DNA of 64,000 nt. Origin: Lentzea cavernae (GTDB lineage: Bacteria > Actinomycetota > Actinomycetes > Mycobacteriales > Pseudonocardiaceae). Below, in pieces: positions 55,351 through 63,945 of the stretch (the stretch's first letter is position 1; every line of letters starts with the position of its first letter). Position numbers and translations under genes: made by a program. Where the stretch lies: assembly GCF_014653695.1 (NCBI RefSeq), contig NZ_BNAR01000001.1, forward strand, positions 1,116,001-1,180,000. The letters are read 5' to 3'. Below the pieces are notes generated by a model. The model saw only the letters and a list, made by a program, of their open reading frames with translations, ran no database searches and was not told where the DNA came from.

Positions 55351-55986
55351 ATGACGCAGGACGACCCCACCGCGGGTGACGGCGGCGGTGGCCGGACCGT
55401 CCACCGCCGCCCCGGCCGCAAGCCCGACGCCAGCCGCGACCCCGAGATCCTGGACGCGGCGCTCCAGGTCCTGGCGGAGGTCGGCTACGCGGGCATGACT
55501 ATGGCCGCGGTGGCGGCACGGGCGAAGGCCGGCAAAGGCACCTTCTACCGACGCTGGCCGTCGAAGGCCAAACTGGTCCTCGACGCCGTCGGGCACATGA
55601 AACGCAGCCAGGTCGGCCTGGACCGGCTGCCCGACACCGGCAGCCTCCGCGGCGACATCCTCGCGCTGTTCAAGCCCGCGTCCGTCGAGGAGGGCGAGCA
55701 CCAGCTCGCGATCATGGCCGGGCTGGCGTCGATGCTCAGCCAGGACCGCGGGCTCGCCGAGGCGGCGAACGACGCGATCGTGGAGCCGTGGGCCGCCGCC
55801 AACCGCGTGCTGTTGTCCCGTGCGATGAGCCGTGGCGAGATCGACGCCACCGCCGACGTCGAGACCCTCGCCCAGATCATCCCGTCCATCGCCGCCTACC
55901 GCGCGCTCATCCAGCGCAAGCCGTTCGACCGCGACTTCCTCGTCTCCATCATCGACGGCGTCCTGCTGCCGGCGGTCCGTCCCTGA
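55351..55986 (+). CDS. TetR family transcriptional regulator
   Basis: A 211-residue TetR protein; the HTH is TMAAVAARAKAGKGTFYRRW PS (about 50-72) after a long polar, Arg-rich N-terminus (RRPGRKPDASRDPE). GAGGAG lies 9 bases before the ATG. It follows the aldo/keto reductase in the same direction with an 84-base gap and is the best candidate to bind the inverted repeat at 54121-54176. Confidence 0.9.
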   Translation: MTQDDPTAGDGGGGRTVHRRPGRKPDASRDPEILDAALQVLAEVGYAGMTMAAVAARAKAGKGTFYRRWPSKAKLVLDAVGHMKRSQVGLDRLPDTGSLRGDILALFKPASVEEGEHQLAIMAGLASMLSQDRGLAEAANDAIVEPWAAANRVLLSRAMSRGEIDATADVETLAQIIPSIAAYRALIQRKPFDRDFLVSIIDGVLLPAVRP

Positions 55987-56049
55987 CCCCGCGACGGGGC
56001 GGGCGTGCTGCCGGTCGTCGTGAAGCTCCGTGAAAGGCAGCGCCACCCC

Positions 56050-57246
56050 GTGACTCTCGTTCCCGTTCTCGCCGTGGTCGTCGTGCCGGCCGTCTTCGGC
56101 GCGCTGCACTGGTACCTGTACCGGCGCCTGATCCGGCAGAACACCTCGCGCGGTGCACGGGCGCGCCGTGCCGGCGCCGCCCTGTTCGTCGTGGGGCCGC
56201 TGCTCGCGGGTACGGCGGTGGTCGGCGGGTTCTCCTCGATGCCGATGGCGGTCGAACGCGTCGTGGCGTGGCCCGGTTATCTGTGGCTGGCGGTGTTCCT
56301 CTACCTGCTGCTCGGGGTGCTCGCTGGGGAGGTCGTCCGACCGTTGCTGAACCTGTGGCTCACCCACCGGCACCGTGCGTCGGCCGTCGTGGTCGATCCG
56401 GCGACGCCCGCCGCTGACCTGCTGTCCCGCCGCCTCTTCGTGTCACGGGCGATCGCGGGGGTCGCTGCCACCGCGGCTGTCGGCGTGGTCGGCCACGGAA
56501 CCCACGGTGTGCTCAACGGCCCGTCGGTCAAGCGAAGCGTCGTTCCGCTGGCCAAGCTGTCCCGTGCCCACCACGGCTTTCGCATCGCGGTCGTCAGCGA
56601 CATCCACCTCGGTCCTCTGCTCGGGCGCCGCTTCGCCCAGCGGGTCACCGACACGATCAACGGCACCCAGCCCGACCTGATCGTCGTGGTGGGTGACGTG
56701 GTCGACGGTGACGTCGACGAACTCAGCGACGCCGTCGAGCCCTTGGCTCGGCTTCGCGCACGTCACGGCACCTACTTCGTGACCGGCAACCACGAGTACA
56801 TCTCCGGCGCTGACCAGTGGGTCGAGAAGGTGCGCGAGATGGGGTGGCGGCCGCTGGAGAACGCACGGGCTGAGCTACCGGGTTTCACGTTGGCCGGTGT
56901 CAACGACTTCGAGGGTGTTGCCACGGGACGCGGCCCCGATTTCACCAAGGCGCTCGGTGACCGCGATCCCGCGCTCGCGACGCTGCTGCTGGCGCACCAG
57001 CCCACCGCCGTCCACGAGGCGGTCCGCCACGGCGTGGACCTGCAGCTCTCGGGCCACACCCACGGCGGTCAGCTGTGGCCCTTCACCTACGTGGCCGAGG
57101 CGGCGAACCCGACCGTGGCCGGGCTGGAGCGTTACGGAGACACCCAGCTGTACGTCAGCCGCGGCGCCGGGGCGTGGGGCCCACCCACTCGGGTGGGCGC
57201 TCCCTCGGACGTCACCATCGTGGAACTGGCGTCCCGACAGGCCTGA
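56050..57246 (+). CDS. Membrane metallophosphoesterase (YkuE-like)
   Basis: A 398-residue protein with about four N-terminal membrane helices (residues 1-115) and a C-terminal calcineurin-like phosphoesterase domain. Metal-binding blocks are complete: VVSDIHLGPLLG, VVVGDVVDGDVDE, YFVTGNHEYISG, LLLAHQP and QLSGHTHGGQLWP. It likely hydrolyses a phosphoester at the cell surface. Start sites are uncertain: GTG 56050 gives a good membrane start, GTG 56005 and 56020 are also in frame. Confidence 0.88.
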   Translation: MTLVPVLAVVVVPAVFGALHWYLYRRLIRQNTSRGARARRAGAALFVVGPLLAGTAVVGGFSSMPMAVERVVAWPGYLWLAVFLYLLLGVLAGEVVRPLLNLWLTHRHRASAVVVDPATPAADLLSRRLFVSRAIAGVAATAAVGVVGHGTHGVLNGPSVKRSVVPLAKLSRAHHGFRIAVVSDIHLGPLLGRRFAQRVTDTINGTQPDLIVVVGDVVDGDVDELSDAVEPLARLRARHGTYFVTGNHEYISGADQWVEKVREMGWRPLENARAELPGFTLAGVNDFEGVATGRGPDFTKALGDRDPALATLLLAHQPTAVHEAVRHGVDLQLSGHTHGGQLWPFTYVAEAANPTVAGLERYGDTQLYVSRGAGAWGPPTRVGAPSDVTIVELASRQA

Positions 57247-57412
57247 GGACGGCCCGTCGTTGGCGGCCACGGTCACGACGTCGCCCGCCAGGCGGCCGCG
57301 CTGATGCAGCGTGAGCAGCTCGTGCACGCAGTGGTCGGTGAGGCCGGCTAGCACGAGGATCCGCGGGCGGAGTCGCGACTGCAGCCGCCAGGCTGACCAA
57401 CGTCCCTGGACA

Positions 57413-57990
57413 TCACAACGCACTCTCATGCCGCTGAGGGCGCAGGCCGATCACCGGCAGGACAGCGCCGATGAGCCTTGGGGCACGGTGCGGGAGCAGA
57501 TCGAGAGCAACTCCGTACGTTGAACGTGCCAGAACGGTCCTCAATGGACCTGAATGGACGTCCCTGACGGCGGCGGCCACTTCTGCGGCCCACTCGGCCG
57601 GCGTGCGGCCGTCGAACTCGGTGCCGCACCCGCCCAGCACGAACCGCGACCAGGGATTCCCCCACTGCTGCGCGAGGACCTCGGCCGCGGGCTCCGTCTC
57701 GCCGGGGAACAGCAGGGACAGACCGGGTGCGAGGCGGATGTCACCGCGTCGCATTTCCTGGAAGATCTCGCCGAAGTCCTCGTCGTGGGTGACGTCGGGG
57801 TGCAGCGGCCGCTCCAGCACCACCGCGCCCGTCGGACGGCAGCGCCAGGTCGGTCATCTCCGGCGGCACAGTCGATCGTCGCGACCAACGGGAACCAGCG
57901 CTCGCCGACCTCGGCGAAACCATGATCGGCTCGCCGAAGTGGCCCACGCGCTGCCCGTCTTCGCGATGGACGCCGCACGGCCGAACGAGT
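57413..57990 (-). pseudogene. Decayed hypothetical gene (frameshifts)
   Basis: From about 57990 down, codon bias moves through three frames: first a GHFGEP piece, then HGFAEVGERWFPLVATID, then VPPEMTDLALPSDGR, and from 57823 a longer frame starting VLERPLHPDVTHDEDFGEIF and containing WGNPWSRFVLGGCGTEFDGR. At least two one-base shifts are needed to join them. The last 40 codons lose the bias. I do not recognise the family. The frame from 57823 alone (136 codons) could still be expressed. Confidence 0.45.
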
Positions 57991-57996
57991 GGGTCG

Positions 57997-58896
57997 TCAT
58001 TCGGTTTCTTCCAGGGTGAGAGCGCGGGCGAGCCAGGACGTCGTGGTCCTGATCAGCTCGTCGTCCACCGGCTGCCGCAGCTGCCTGGGGTAGAACAACA
58101 TCGACGCACGGCCGGGGTCGCGGCGGAGGAGGTGCGTCAACTCGGGAACCCTCCGCACCTCCGCCTCGCCCTGGACGAGTGCGTGGATCCGGCGCAGGTC
58201 GTCGGGATCGACCTGGATGTCCTTCTCGCCGGTCACGGCCAGCACCGGAACGCGGACGCGCGCGAGGTCGGTCCGGGTGTCGTGGGCCAGCATCTCGCGC
58301 GTCCACCGGGCGTTCACGCGCTTCCCGGCGACGCGGACGACGTCCGGTCCGGGCGCCTTGAGCCGGATCACCCGCCGGATGGCCAGCCGGGCCAACGGTC
58401 GCAACGGTGCGGGAAGTCCGCGGGCGACGGCCTCGGCCTGCCAGAGCATGGCGTCCTCGCCGGAACGGGCGAACCCCGCCAGCAGCACGACGGCCGCGAC
58501 ACCGGGGTGGGAACCGAGCGCCATGGCGTGCAACGCGCCCTCGCTGTGCCCGATGACGCCGACACGGCCGATGTCGGGCCGGGCCGTGAGCGCGTCGACT
58601 GCCGCGACGGCGTCCTCCCGGTTGTCGGCGAACCCGGTCGTCAGCCAGTCGCCGGAGGACGCCCCGACGCCGCGCCGGTCGTAACGCACGGACGCGATTC
58701 CTCGCCGGGCGAGTGATTCGGCCAGTACCGGGCCGAGGTTCTGCTTCAGCCGTCCGGCGTTGCCATCGCGATCCAACCGCCCGGATCCGTGCAGCAGCAG
58801 GACGGCCGGATGGGGTCCGTGGCCGTCCGGCACGGACAGCGTGCCCGCCAGCGATGCGCCGTCACGGGCGATGATCGTCAGGTCCAGGTTCCGCAA
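57997..58896 (-). CDS. Alpha/beta hydrolase (dienelactone hydrolase-like)
   Basis: A 299-residue hydrolase: LLLHGSGRLDRDG oxyanion loop, SVRYDRRGVGASSG, nucleophile elbow VGVIGHSEGALHAMAL, acid in VTGEKDIQVDPDD and histidine in PELTHLLRRD. The TTG at 58896 with GGAG 8 bases upstream is used. There is no signal peptide. It is divergent from an ArsR-like regulator across a 77-base region with an inverted repeat, so it is probably under that regulator. The substrate is unknown. Confidence 0.85.
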   Translation of the reverse strand: MRNLDLTIIARDGASLAGTLSVPDGHGPHPAVLLLHGSGRLDRDGNAGRLKQNLGPVLAESLARRGIASVRYDRRGVGASSGDWLTTGFADNREDAVAAVDALTARPDIGRVGVIGHSEGALHAMALGSHPGVAAVVLLAGFARSGEDAMLWQAEAVARGLPAPLRPLARLAIRRVIRLKAPGPDVVRVAGKRVNARWTREMLAHDTRTDLARVRVPVLAVTGEKDIQVDPDDLRRIHALVQGEAEVRRVPELTHLLRRDPGRASMLFYPRQLRQPVDDELIRTTTSWLARALTLEETE

Positions 58897-58930
58897 AGCA
58901 CCAGCTCCGCACGTCTCGACACCACGAATA

Positions 58931-58950
58931 TTATCGACTCTGATAACATT
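58931..58950. promoter_or_regulatory. TTATC...GATAA operator between hydrolase and ArsR-like genes
   Basis: TTATCGACTCTGATAACATT contains the inverted pair TTATC/GATAA around 6 bases. The same 20-base motif recurs with 15 of 20 matches at 59987-60006, upstream of the CPBP protease gene. The local AT content is far above the surrounding DNA. Confidence 0.5.
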
Positions 58951-58973
58951 ACCGCACGTGAGACGATGCGGTC

Positions 58974-59513
58974 ATGGCGACCGCGGACCTCCTCCTTCAT
59001 CCCGTGCGGATGCGCATCCTGCAGGCGTTGTTCGAGACCGACCCGCTGACCACGGCCCAGCTGAGGGAACGCCTGCCCGACATCGCGCCGGCGACCATGT
59101 ACCGGCACGTCGCGGTCCTCGCGGAGAGCGGTGTTCTGGAAGTCGCGGACGAACGGCGCGTGCGCGGCACGGTCGAGCGCAGCTACCGGGTGCGCAAGGA
59201 GGCGGCCACAGTCGACCAGGACGCGCGCGCCACGATGACCAAGGAAGACCACCAGCGGTCGTACTCGACGTTCGCCGCCTCGCTCATGGGCGACTTCGAC
59301 CGCTATGCCGCCCATGCCGACGCGGACCCGCACGTGGACGGCGTCGTCTACCGGCAGGCCGCGGTGTGGCTGACCGACGAGGAGCACGCCGCGATGGTCG
59401 CGGAGATCGAGCACGCGGTCATGTCCCGGACGGGCGGGGCGCGGAACGGCGGACGCCGACGACGGGTCGTCAGCCTCGTCGTGGTGCCTGACGAGCCGAA
59501 GGGTTCCTCGTGA
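58974..59513 (+). CDS. ArsR-like winged-helix regulator
   Basis: A 179-residue regulator with an N-terminal winged helix (LLLHPVRMRILQALFETDPL, TTAQLRERLPDIAPATMYRH) and a longer C-terminal helical part (LTDEEHAAMVAEIEHAVMSR) as in actinobacterial HTH_20-type proteins. No metal-binding cysteines are present, so it is not a metal sensor. It is divergent from the hydrolase. A second copy of the site near its own promoter lies before the CPBP gene, suggesting it controls both. Confidence 0.87.
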   Translation: MATADLLLHPVRMRILQALFETDPLTTAQLRERLPDIAPATMYRHVAVLAESGVLEVADERRVRGTVERSYRVRKEAATVDQDARATMTKEDHQRSYSTFAASLMGDFDRYAAHADADPHVDGVVYRQAAVWLTDEEHAAMVAEIEHAVMSRTGGARNGGRRRRVVSLVVVPDEPKGSS

Positions 59514-59790
59514 CCCGGTCGGCGAGCGCGACGAGGGGCGCTCGCCGCCGTGCAGTCGCGCACACCACATAGGCGAACATGCCTCCCGGCTCGGCTCTCA
59601 CCACCTGCGACCGGGTGGTCGGCTCCTTGCCGTCCCTGCGGTTGCGGCCGCCCAACCACGCACCGGCCTCAGGTCCGGAACCCTCGTCGAACGCGACTTC
59701 GCTCGCGCTGGGACTCCAGCGGCTGACCGCGGCCACATCGCTGACGAGGCGGTAGACGCCGGCCGGATCGGCGTCGATCCACGTGCGCCG
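59470..59790 (-). pseudogene. Truncated SRPBCC (polyketide cyclase-like) gene
   Basis: Minus-strand codons read TWIDADPAGVYRLVSDVAAV, SRWSPSASEVAFDEGSGPEA and GAWLGGRNRRDGKEPTTRSQ, the N-terminal two thirds of an actinobacterial SRPBCC protein. No start codon lies at the expected place and the frame runs into unrelated sequence after FAYVVCA, losing the C-terminal helix. It overlaps the end of the ArsR-like gene on the other strand. It is probably a remnant. Confidence 0.5.
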
Positions 59791-60037
59791 CGCGGAAGGT
59801 GCCGACGACCGGCGGCGCGAACGGCCTCAAGCCGCACGACAGCGCGGCGTGGTGATCAACCTGGACCGGGCGCGGTCCTGCGCATCTCGTTGCGCGCCAA
59901 TGAAAGCGCAGGCGCGGTGGCGCTGACCGCGGCCGACGTCCTGAACCTGCTGCTGGCGCGCCTCGGACACGAAGGACCCAAGATCGCTATCATTTCTGAT
60001 AATATTCCTGAAGCTGATAGCAAACCGAGGAGCAGAG
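59791..60037. other. Gene remnant and CPBP promoter region
   Basis: On the plus strand GVVINLDRAR, then after a shift LRISLRANESAGAVALTAAD and VLNLLLARLGHEGP look like a degraded C-terminus of an unknown protein. The AT-rich part from 59985 contains the operator-like motif and probably the promoter of the CPBP protease gene. Confidence 0.35.
59987..60006. promoter_or_regulatory. Second copy of the TATC...TGATAA motif, upstream of CPBP
   Basis: CTATCATTTCTGATAATATT matches the site at 58931-58950 at 15 of 20 positions, sharing TATC and TCTGATAA. A larger inverted pair GCTATCA/TGATAGC encloses it (59986-60021). It lies 32 bases before the CPBP ATG. Confidence 0.5.
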
Positions 60038-60874
60038 ATGAACGACAACGCGCAGGCCAGTCGAGGGAGTGGCCTCGCCACCTTCTTCGCAGTCACCTTC
60101 ATCACCACGTGGGGGTGCTGGCTCGTCGCGATCGCGCTCGGGCAGCCGCCGACGACGTTCCCGACGGTGATCCCGTTCCTGCTCGGCGGGTTCGGACCGG
60201 TCTTCGGCGCGATCGCGGTCAGGCTGCGCCGCGGGCCGGTTCCCGTCCACACCGTCAAGTTCCGGCTGAACGCCCGGCTGCTCTGGGCGTTGCCCCTGCT
60301 GGTTCTAGCCGCCGCGACGGTGGCCGGCGGCGCGGTGCTCGCGCAGGCGCTCGGCGGTCCGGTGCTCAGCCTGGACGCGGGAACGGCGCTGATCGCAACC
60401 GCCGGTGGCGCGGCGCCGTTCTTCGTCAGCATGCTCGTCGGCGGCCCGCTCGCCGAGGAGCCGGGCTGGCGCGGCACGGCCTACCCGCGCCTGCTGGAGA
60501 GAATGGGGCGCTTCCGCGTCGGGCTGGTTCTCGGCGCGGCGTGGGCGGTCTGGCACCTGCCGCTGTTCTTCATGACGGGAACCGTGCAGGCGGGCTTCGG
60601 GCTGCTGAGCTGGAGCGGGTTGCTGTTCTCGCTCAGCGTGTTCCCCATGGCGATGCTGACCGGATACGCCTACGAACTGGGTGGGGTGCCCTCGGCCGTC
60701 GCCGTCCACTTCGGAGTCAACGCGACGGCGGCCGTGCTGAACGCCTACTCGCCGATGACGCAGACTGTGGTGCTCGCGACGCAGCTCCTCGTCGCGGTAG
60801 CGGCGATCTCGTTGCGCCGCAACGCTTCAGTCACCGTTGCGGGCGATTCCGGAGTTCGGCTGCAGCACGGGTGA
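60038..60874 (+). CDS. CPBP family intramembrane metalloprotease
   Basis: A 278-residue membrane protein of the CAAX/bacteriocin-processing (Abi) family. The three motifs are present: PLAEEPGWRGTAYPRL (EExxxR), AAWAVWHLPLFF (FxxxH-type histidine) and AVHFGVNAT (HxxxN). Eight or so hydrophobic segments surround them. In prokaryotes such proteins act in maturation or self-immunity of peptides, or other intramembrane proteolysis. An operator motif shared with the ArsR-like gene lies just upstream. Confidence 0.9.
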   Translation: MNDNAQASRGSGLATFFAVTFITTWGCWLVAIALGQPPTTFPTVIPFLLGGFGPVFGAIAVRLRRGPVPVHTVKFRLNARLLWALPLLVLAAATVAGGAVLAQALGGPVLSLDAGTALIATAGGAAPFFVSMLVGGPLAEEPGWRGTAYPRLLERMGRFRVGLVLGAAWAVWHLPLFFMTGTVQAGFGLLSWSGLLFSLSVFPMAMLTGYAYELGGVPSAVAVHFGVNATAAVLNAYSPMTQTVVLATQLLVAVAAISLRRNASVTVAGDSGVRLQHG

Positions 60875-60901
60875 GCTATCCGCGCACCTGAGCTCACGCT
60901 G

Positions 60902-61432
60902 CTAGCGGTGGTACCAGGCGCGAACACCCATCCGTCCTGTGCTGCCCAGATCGATGTGAATGCTCCGCTGCGGCGACACGGCGATCAACGGTTGCTGAAC
61001 GGCGCCTGGAGCGGTCGCCAGTTCGACGTGCTTGGCGACCTGGGGCGGCTCCAGCGACGTGTTCGTGTTCCGCCACACGAACGCGCTGCCGGCGCTCTCC
61101 CCCGGCTGCACGGTGATCGGCTGCGGCGGGTCGTTGAAGCCGTCGAGGACCGCGATGCCGCCAGTGCCCTCGAGGATCGCGACGTCCAGGGGCTGACGCT
61201 CCTCGTCGAACAGGCCCACCTGTGGATATCCGTTGAGTTCCAAGGCTTCCGCACCGCAGTTGGCGACTTCGACGGACATCACGCGCAACCCCGATGCCGC
61301 CTCGGTGTAGTTCGAGGTGAACCGCACTCCCGCGGTACAGCCGGGGTCCTCCGACGCCTGCACGGCCGGCCCGGTCGCGACCAGGCCGGCCAGAACGGCT
61401 GTTGCAGCAAGAACTCTGCCCCCATGTCTCAT
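60902..61432 (-). CDS. Secreted DUF4232-like protein
   Basis: A 176-residue exported protein. The signal peptide RVLAATAVLAGLVATGPAVQA is followed by a beta-sandwich with two cysteines (PGCTAGVRFTSNYTEAASGL, VEVANCGAEALELNGYPQVG) and closing LATAPGAVQQPLIAVSPQRS. This is the DUF4232 pattern found in many actinobacterial secreted or lipoproteins; function unknown. The ATG at 61432 gives the best signal peptide. Confidence 0.8.
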   Translation of the reverse strand: MRHGGRVLAATAVLAGLVATGPAVQASEDPGCTAGVRFTSNYTEAASGLRVMSVEVANCGAEALELNGYPQVGLFDEERQPLDVAILEGTGGIAVLDGFNDPPQPITVQPGESAGSAFVWRNTNTSLEPPQVAKHVELATAPGAVQQPLIAVSPQRSIHIDLGSTGRMGVRAWYHR

Positions 61433-61612
61433 GAACCCGAGGATGCCACCGCCAGGGGTGGCTCGGGCGAAACCTTCACAAGACCTCCACGGGGCCGATC
61501 CTGCTTGACCGGCGGCCCCGGCGGATGGATCGACGCCCTCGTTCTGGAGAGCCTGCACCGAACTGCGAAGCGCGGACGTAGGACATCGGCTTGTCGCACA
61601 ACAGCTTCCGGC

Positions 61613-62200
61613 TCACCCACCCGAGACAGGCGCCGGATCACCGTTCCTGGTCGCCCGATCACGCAGGAGTGCGGCCGCCCGCACGGACCAGTCGTGGTGT
61701 TCCTGCTCGAACAACCGACCGCGCAAGCACGTCAGGTAGGGCCCGATCGGAGACCCGTGGCGCAGGTAGGTCTCCTCGTCGAGGTCCCCGCGGAAACGCC
61801 GCAGGATCTTGTCGAGGATCTCCACCTTGGCCGCTGCCGCCGCGGCTCGTTGTTCCAGTTGCGCGATCACCGGTGCCACGTCGACGTGGTCTACGGCTTG
61901 GACCTTGACCAACAGGTCGTCACGGATGAACGACGGCTTGCTCTCGGCGGCGGCGAAGCGCGTCAGTTCGGCGAGGCCCGCGTCGGTGACCACGAACAGC
62001 CGCTTGTTGGGACGGGTGTGCTGGACCACCTCCCGGCCGCTGATCAACCCGTCGCTCTCGAGCTTGGACAGCTCCAGGTAGAGCTGTTGCGGCCGGGCGT
62101 ACCAGAAGTTGGCGACACCCACGTCGAATGCCTTGGTCAACTCGTAGCCGCTGTACTCGCCGGACAACAACGCCGCGAGCACGGCATGCCGCAGGCTCAT
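61613..62200 (-). CDS. PadR family transcriptional regulator
   Basis: A 195-residue PadR repressor: winged HTH MSLRHAVLAALLSGEYSGYE, then ELTKAFDVGVANFWYARPQQ, LYLELSKLESDGLISG, and a C-terminal helical dimerisation domain. GAGGAG lies 8 bases before the ATG. It is divergent from the SGNH operon; an inverted repeat TAGTCA/TGACTA between them is its likely operator. PadR proteins respond to phenolic or antimicrobial compounds. Confidence 0.9.
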   Translation of the reverse strand: MSLRHAVLAALLSGEYSGYELTKAFDVGVANFWYARPQQLYLELSKLESDGLISGREVVQHTRPNKRLFVVTDAGLAELTRFAAAESKPSFIRDDLLVKVQAVDHVDVAPVIAQLEQRAAAAAAKVEILDKILRRFRGDLDEETYLRHGSPIGPYLTCLRGRLFEQEHHDWSVRAAALLRDRATRNGDPAPVSGG

Positions 62201-62257
62201 CCGCGCATCTCCTCGTCGTCGACATGGGGGCGAGCTCATGATACCCATGGTTATGAT

Positions 62258-62275
62258 TAGTCATCATTCTGACTA
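62258..62275. promoter_or_regulatory. PadR-type operator before the SGNH operon
   Basis: TAGTCA (62258-62263) and TGACTA (62270-62275) form a 6-bp inverted repeat with 6 bases between; an overlapping pair ATGAT/ATCAT (62253-62267) is also present. It abuts the AGGAGG ribosome-binding site of the plus-strand operon, so binding would block both transcription and initiation-region access. Confidence 0.5.
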
Positions 62276-62285
62276 GGAGGACGCC

Positions 62286-62357
62286 ATGCCCGTCACTGAA
62301 CAGGTCCGCACCGCGGTATGCGTCAGCCTGGACGTCGACGCCCTGGCCAACCGATGA
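62286..62357 (+). CDS. 23-codon upstream cistron coupled to the SGNH hydrolase
   Basis: ATG at 62286 follows a consensus AGGAGG (62275-62280) by 5 bases. The peptide is MPVTEQVRTAVCVSLDVDAL ending ANR, and its TGA overlaps the ATG of the hydrolase (ATGA). The hydrolase itself has no ribosome-binding site, so it must be translated by coupling. The peptide could be a leader or the remnant N-terminus of a lost gene. Confidence 0.5.
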   Translation: MPVTEQVRTAVCVSLDVDALANR

Positions 62358-63175
62358 AGCCGCAGGAGAACGGTGTCCCGGAACCCGTTCCGAGCGGCAA
62401 GTACCTGCGCTACGTCGCCTTGGGCGACAGCCAGACGGAAGGCGTCGGTGACGGTGACGACGTCGTGGGCCTTCGGGGATGGGCTGACCGGCTCGCCGAA
62501 CACCTCGCCGTCGACAACCCCGATCTCCAGTACGCCAACCTCGCCGTCCGCGGCCGCCGCGCGGGCGAAGTCCGATCCGAGCAACTGGGGCCGGCTCTCG
62601 CCCTGCGTCCCGACGTGGCCACCGTCGTCGCAGGGGTCAACGACCTGCTCCGGCTTCGAGTCGAGCCCGCCGCGGTGGTCGGTCACCTGGAAGCGATGTT
62701 CGCCGCGCTCACCGACTCCGGAGCCCGCGTGGCGACCGTGACCTTTCCGGACCTCACCAGGATCATCCCCCTCGCCCGACCGGTTCGCTCCCGCATCCTC
62801 GACATCAACGACCGGATCCGTGCCGCGGCCTCCCGGCACGGAGTCGCTGTCGCGGAGATCGCCCGGCACCCCTCCGTCGCCGACCGCCGTTTCTGGAGCG
62901 AGGATCGGTTGCACTGCAGCCCCTTGGGCCATCAACTGATCGCCGCCGCGGTCGCGCACGCCCTGCAGGTGCCGGGCAGCGACGATTCCTGGAACGAGTC
63001 CCCACCACCGTTGCCCGTCCCGTTGTCAACGCACTGGCGCGCGACCACTGAACTGCGCTGGGCAACCACCTTTCTCGGCCCTTGGCTCGGCAGGCGCCTG
63101 CGCGGTCAGTCCTCCGGGGACCAGCGCACGGCCAAACACCCTCAACTCCACCGCATCGAGGGACCGCGGAGCTGA
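62354..63175 (+). CDS. SGNH/GDSL hydrolase
   Basis: A 273-residue cytosolic SGNH hydrolase. All four blocks are seen: VALGDSQTEG (catalytic serine), NLAVRGRRAGEV (glycine), VVAGVNDLL (asparagine) and SEDRLHCSPLGHQLIA (aspartate and histidine). It would cleave esters or thioesters of unknown nature. Translation appears coupled to the 23-codon cistron upstream. It is divergent from a PadR gene. The last 60 residues are basic and unconserved. Confidence 0.9.
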   Translation: MKPQENGVPEPVPSGKYLRYVALGDSQTEGVGDGDDVVGLRGWADRLAEHLAVDNPDLQYANLAVRGRRAGEVRSEQLGPALALRPDVATVVAGVNDLLRLRVEPAAVVGHLEAMFAALTDSGARVATVTFPDLTRIIPLARPVRSRILDINDRIRAAASRHGVAVAEIARHPSVADRRFWSEDRLHCSPLGHQLIAAAVAHALQVPGSDDSWNESPPPLPVPLSTHWRATTELRWATTFLGPWLGRRLRGQSSGDQRTAKHPQLHRIEGPRS

Positions 63176-63277
63176 CTGCTCGGCCGGGCGCAGTCAGCGC
63201 TCGCGCGAGTGGGCTGAAGAGCGTGGCTCCAAGCGGACCGAAGTCGCTCGGAGCCACGCCGGCCATCGAGGCCTGGT

Positions 63278-63763
63278 TCAGGAGGCCCAGCCCCCGCAGA
63301 CCCACCCGGCGGTGCCGATCTGGTTGCAGACCCGGACCCTGTCGTCGGAGCGGTTGGCGACCATGGTCGTCCAGAAGTTCCCCACCTGGCCCGCCCCGAT
63401 GGTCACGGTCCGGAAGTCCAGCGCGACCCAGGTGCTGCCGACGAGGCGCTGGGTCTCGACCGCGAGCTCACGTGCGAAGCAGCACGGGTTGACGTCGATG
63501 ATCATCCGCGCCCAGCGCGCGTTGCAGGCGCTGCTGGTGCGCACCACCATGCTGTAGCGCTGGCTGGACGGCTCGAGGTAGTACGTGCCGCCCAGGTCGG
63601 TGGCCGCGCACCCCTGTGCCTGCGGGTCGAGGCCCGTGCACCCCGCGCCGTTGCACGCGGCCTGGGCCGACACCTGGCCGCCGATGACGATCCCCGCCAC
63701 CGACATGACGATCACGAGCAGCACTCTCGTGATCGCGGTCCTCACACTCGTTCCACTGCGCAA
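63278..63763 (-). CDS. Secreted DUF2690 protein
   Basis: A 161-residue exported protein. The signal peptide ends QVSAQA; the mature part has the DUF2690 pattern CNGAGCTGLDPQAQGCAATD, then YYLEPSSQRYSMVVRTSSAC and VGNFWTTMVANRSDDRVRVC, with six cysteines likely in disulphides. The function is unknown; many streptomycete relatives are secreted in quantity. The TTG at 63763 has AAAGGGGA about 6 bases upstream and is preferred; GTG 63745 is possible. Confidence 0.85.
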   Translation of the reverse strand: MRSGTSVRTAITRVLLVIVMSVAGIVIGGQVSAQAACNGAGCTGLDPQAQGCAATDLGGTYYLEPSSQRYSMVVRTSSACNARWARMIIDVNPCCFARELAVETQRLVGSTWVALDFRTVTIGAGQVGNFWTTMVANRSDDRVRVCNQIGTAGWVCGGWAS

Positions 63764-63945
63764 AACTGTCCCCTTTGGACTGTGGGATCTTGTTCCCGTT
63801 CACTGATTTCCGGCATGGTCGAGCACGAATCGCCGAGCACACCGTCCTTCAGGAGGGCATGCGGCGACGCCCGTGGCCGAGGTCGGACGGACCCGGCACG
63901 GGGGATCTGGGGGGAAGGCGTCCGGTGTCGGAACGCCTCAGGGGG

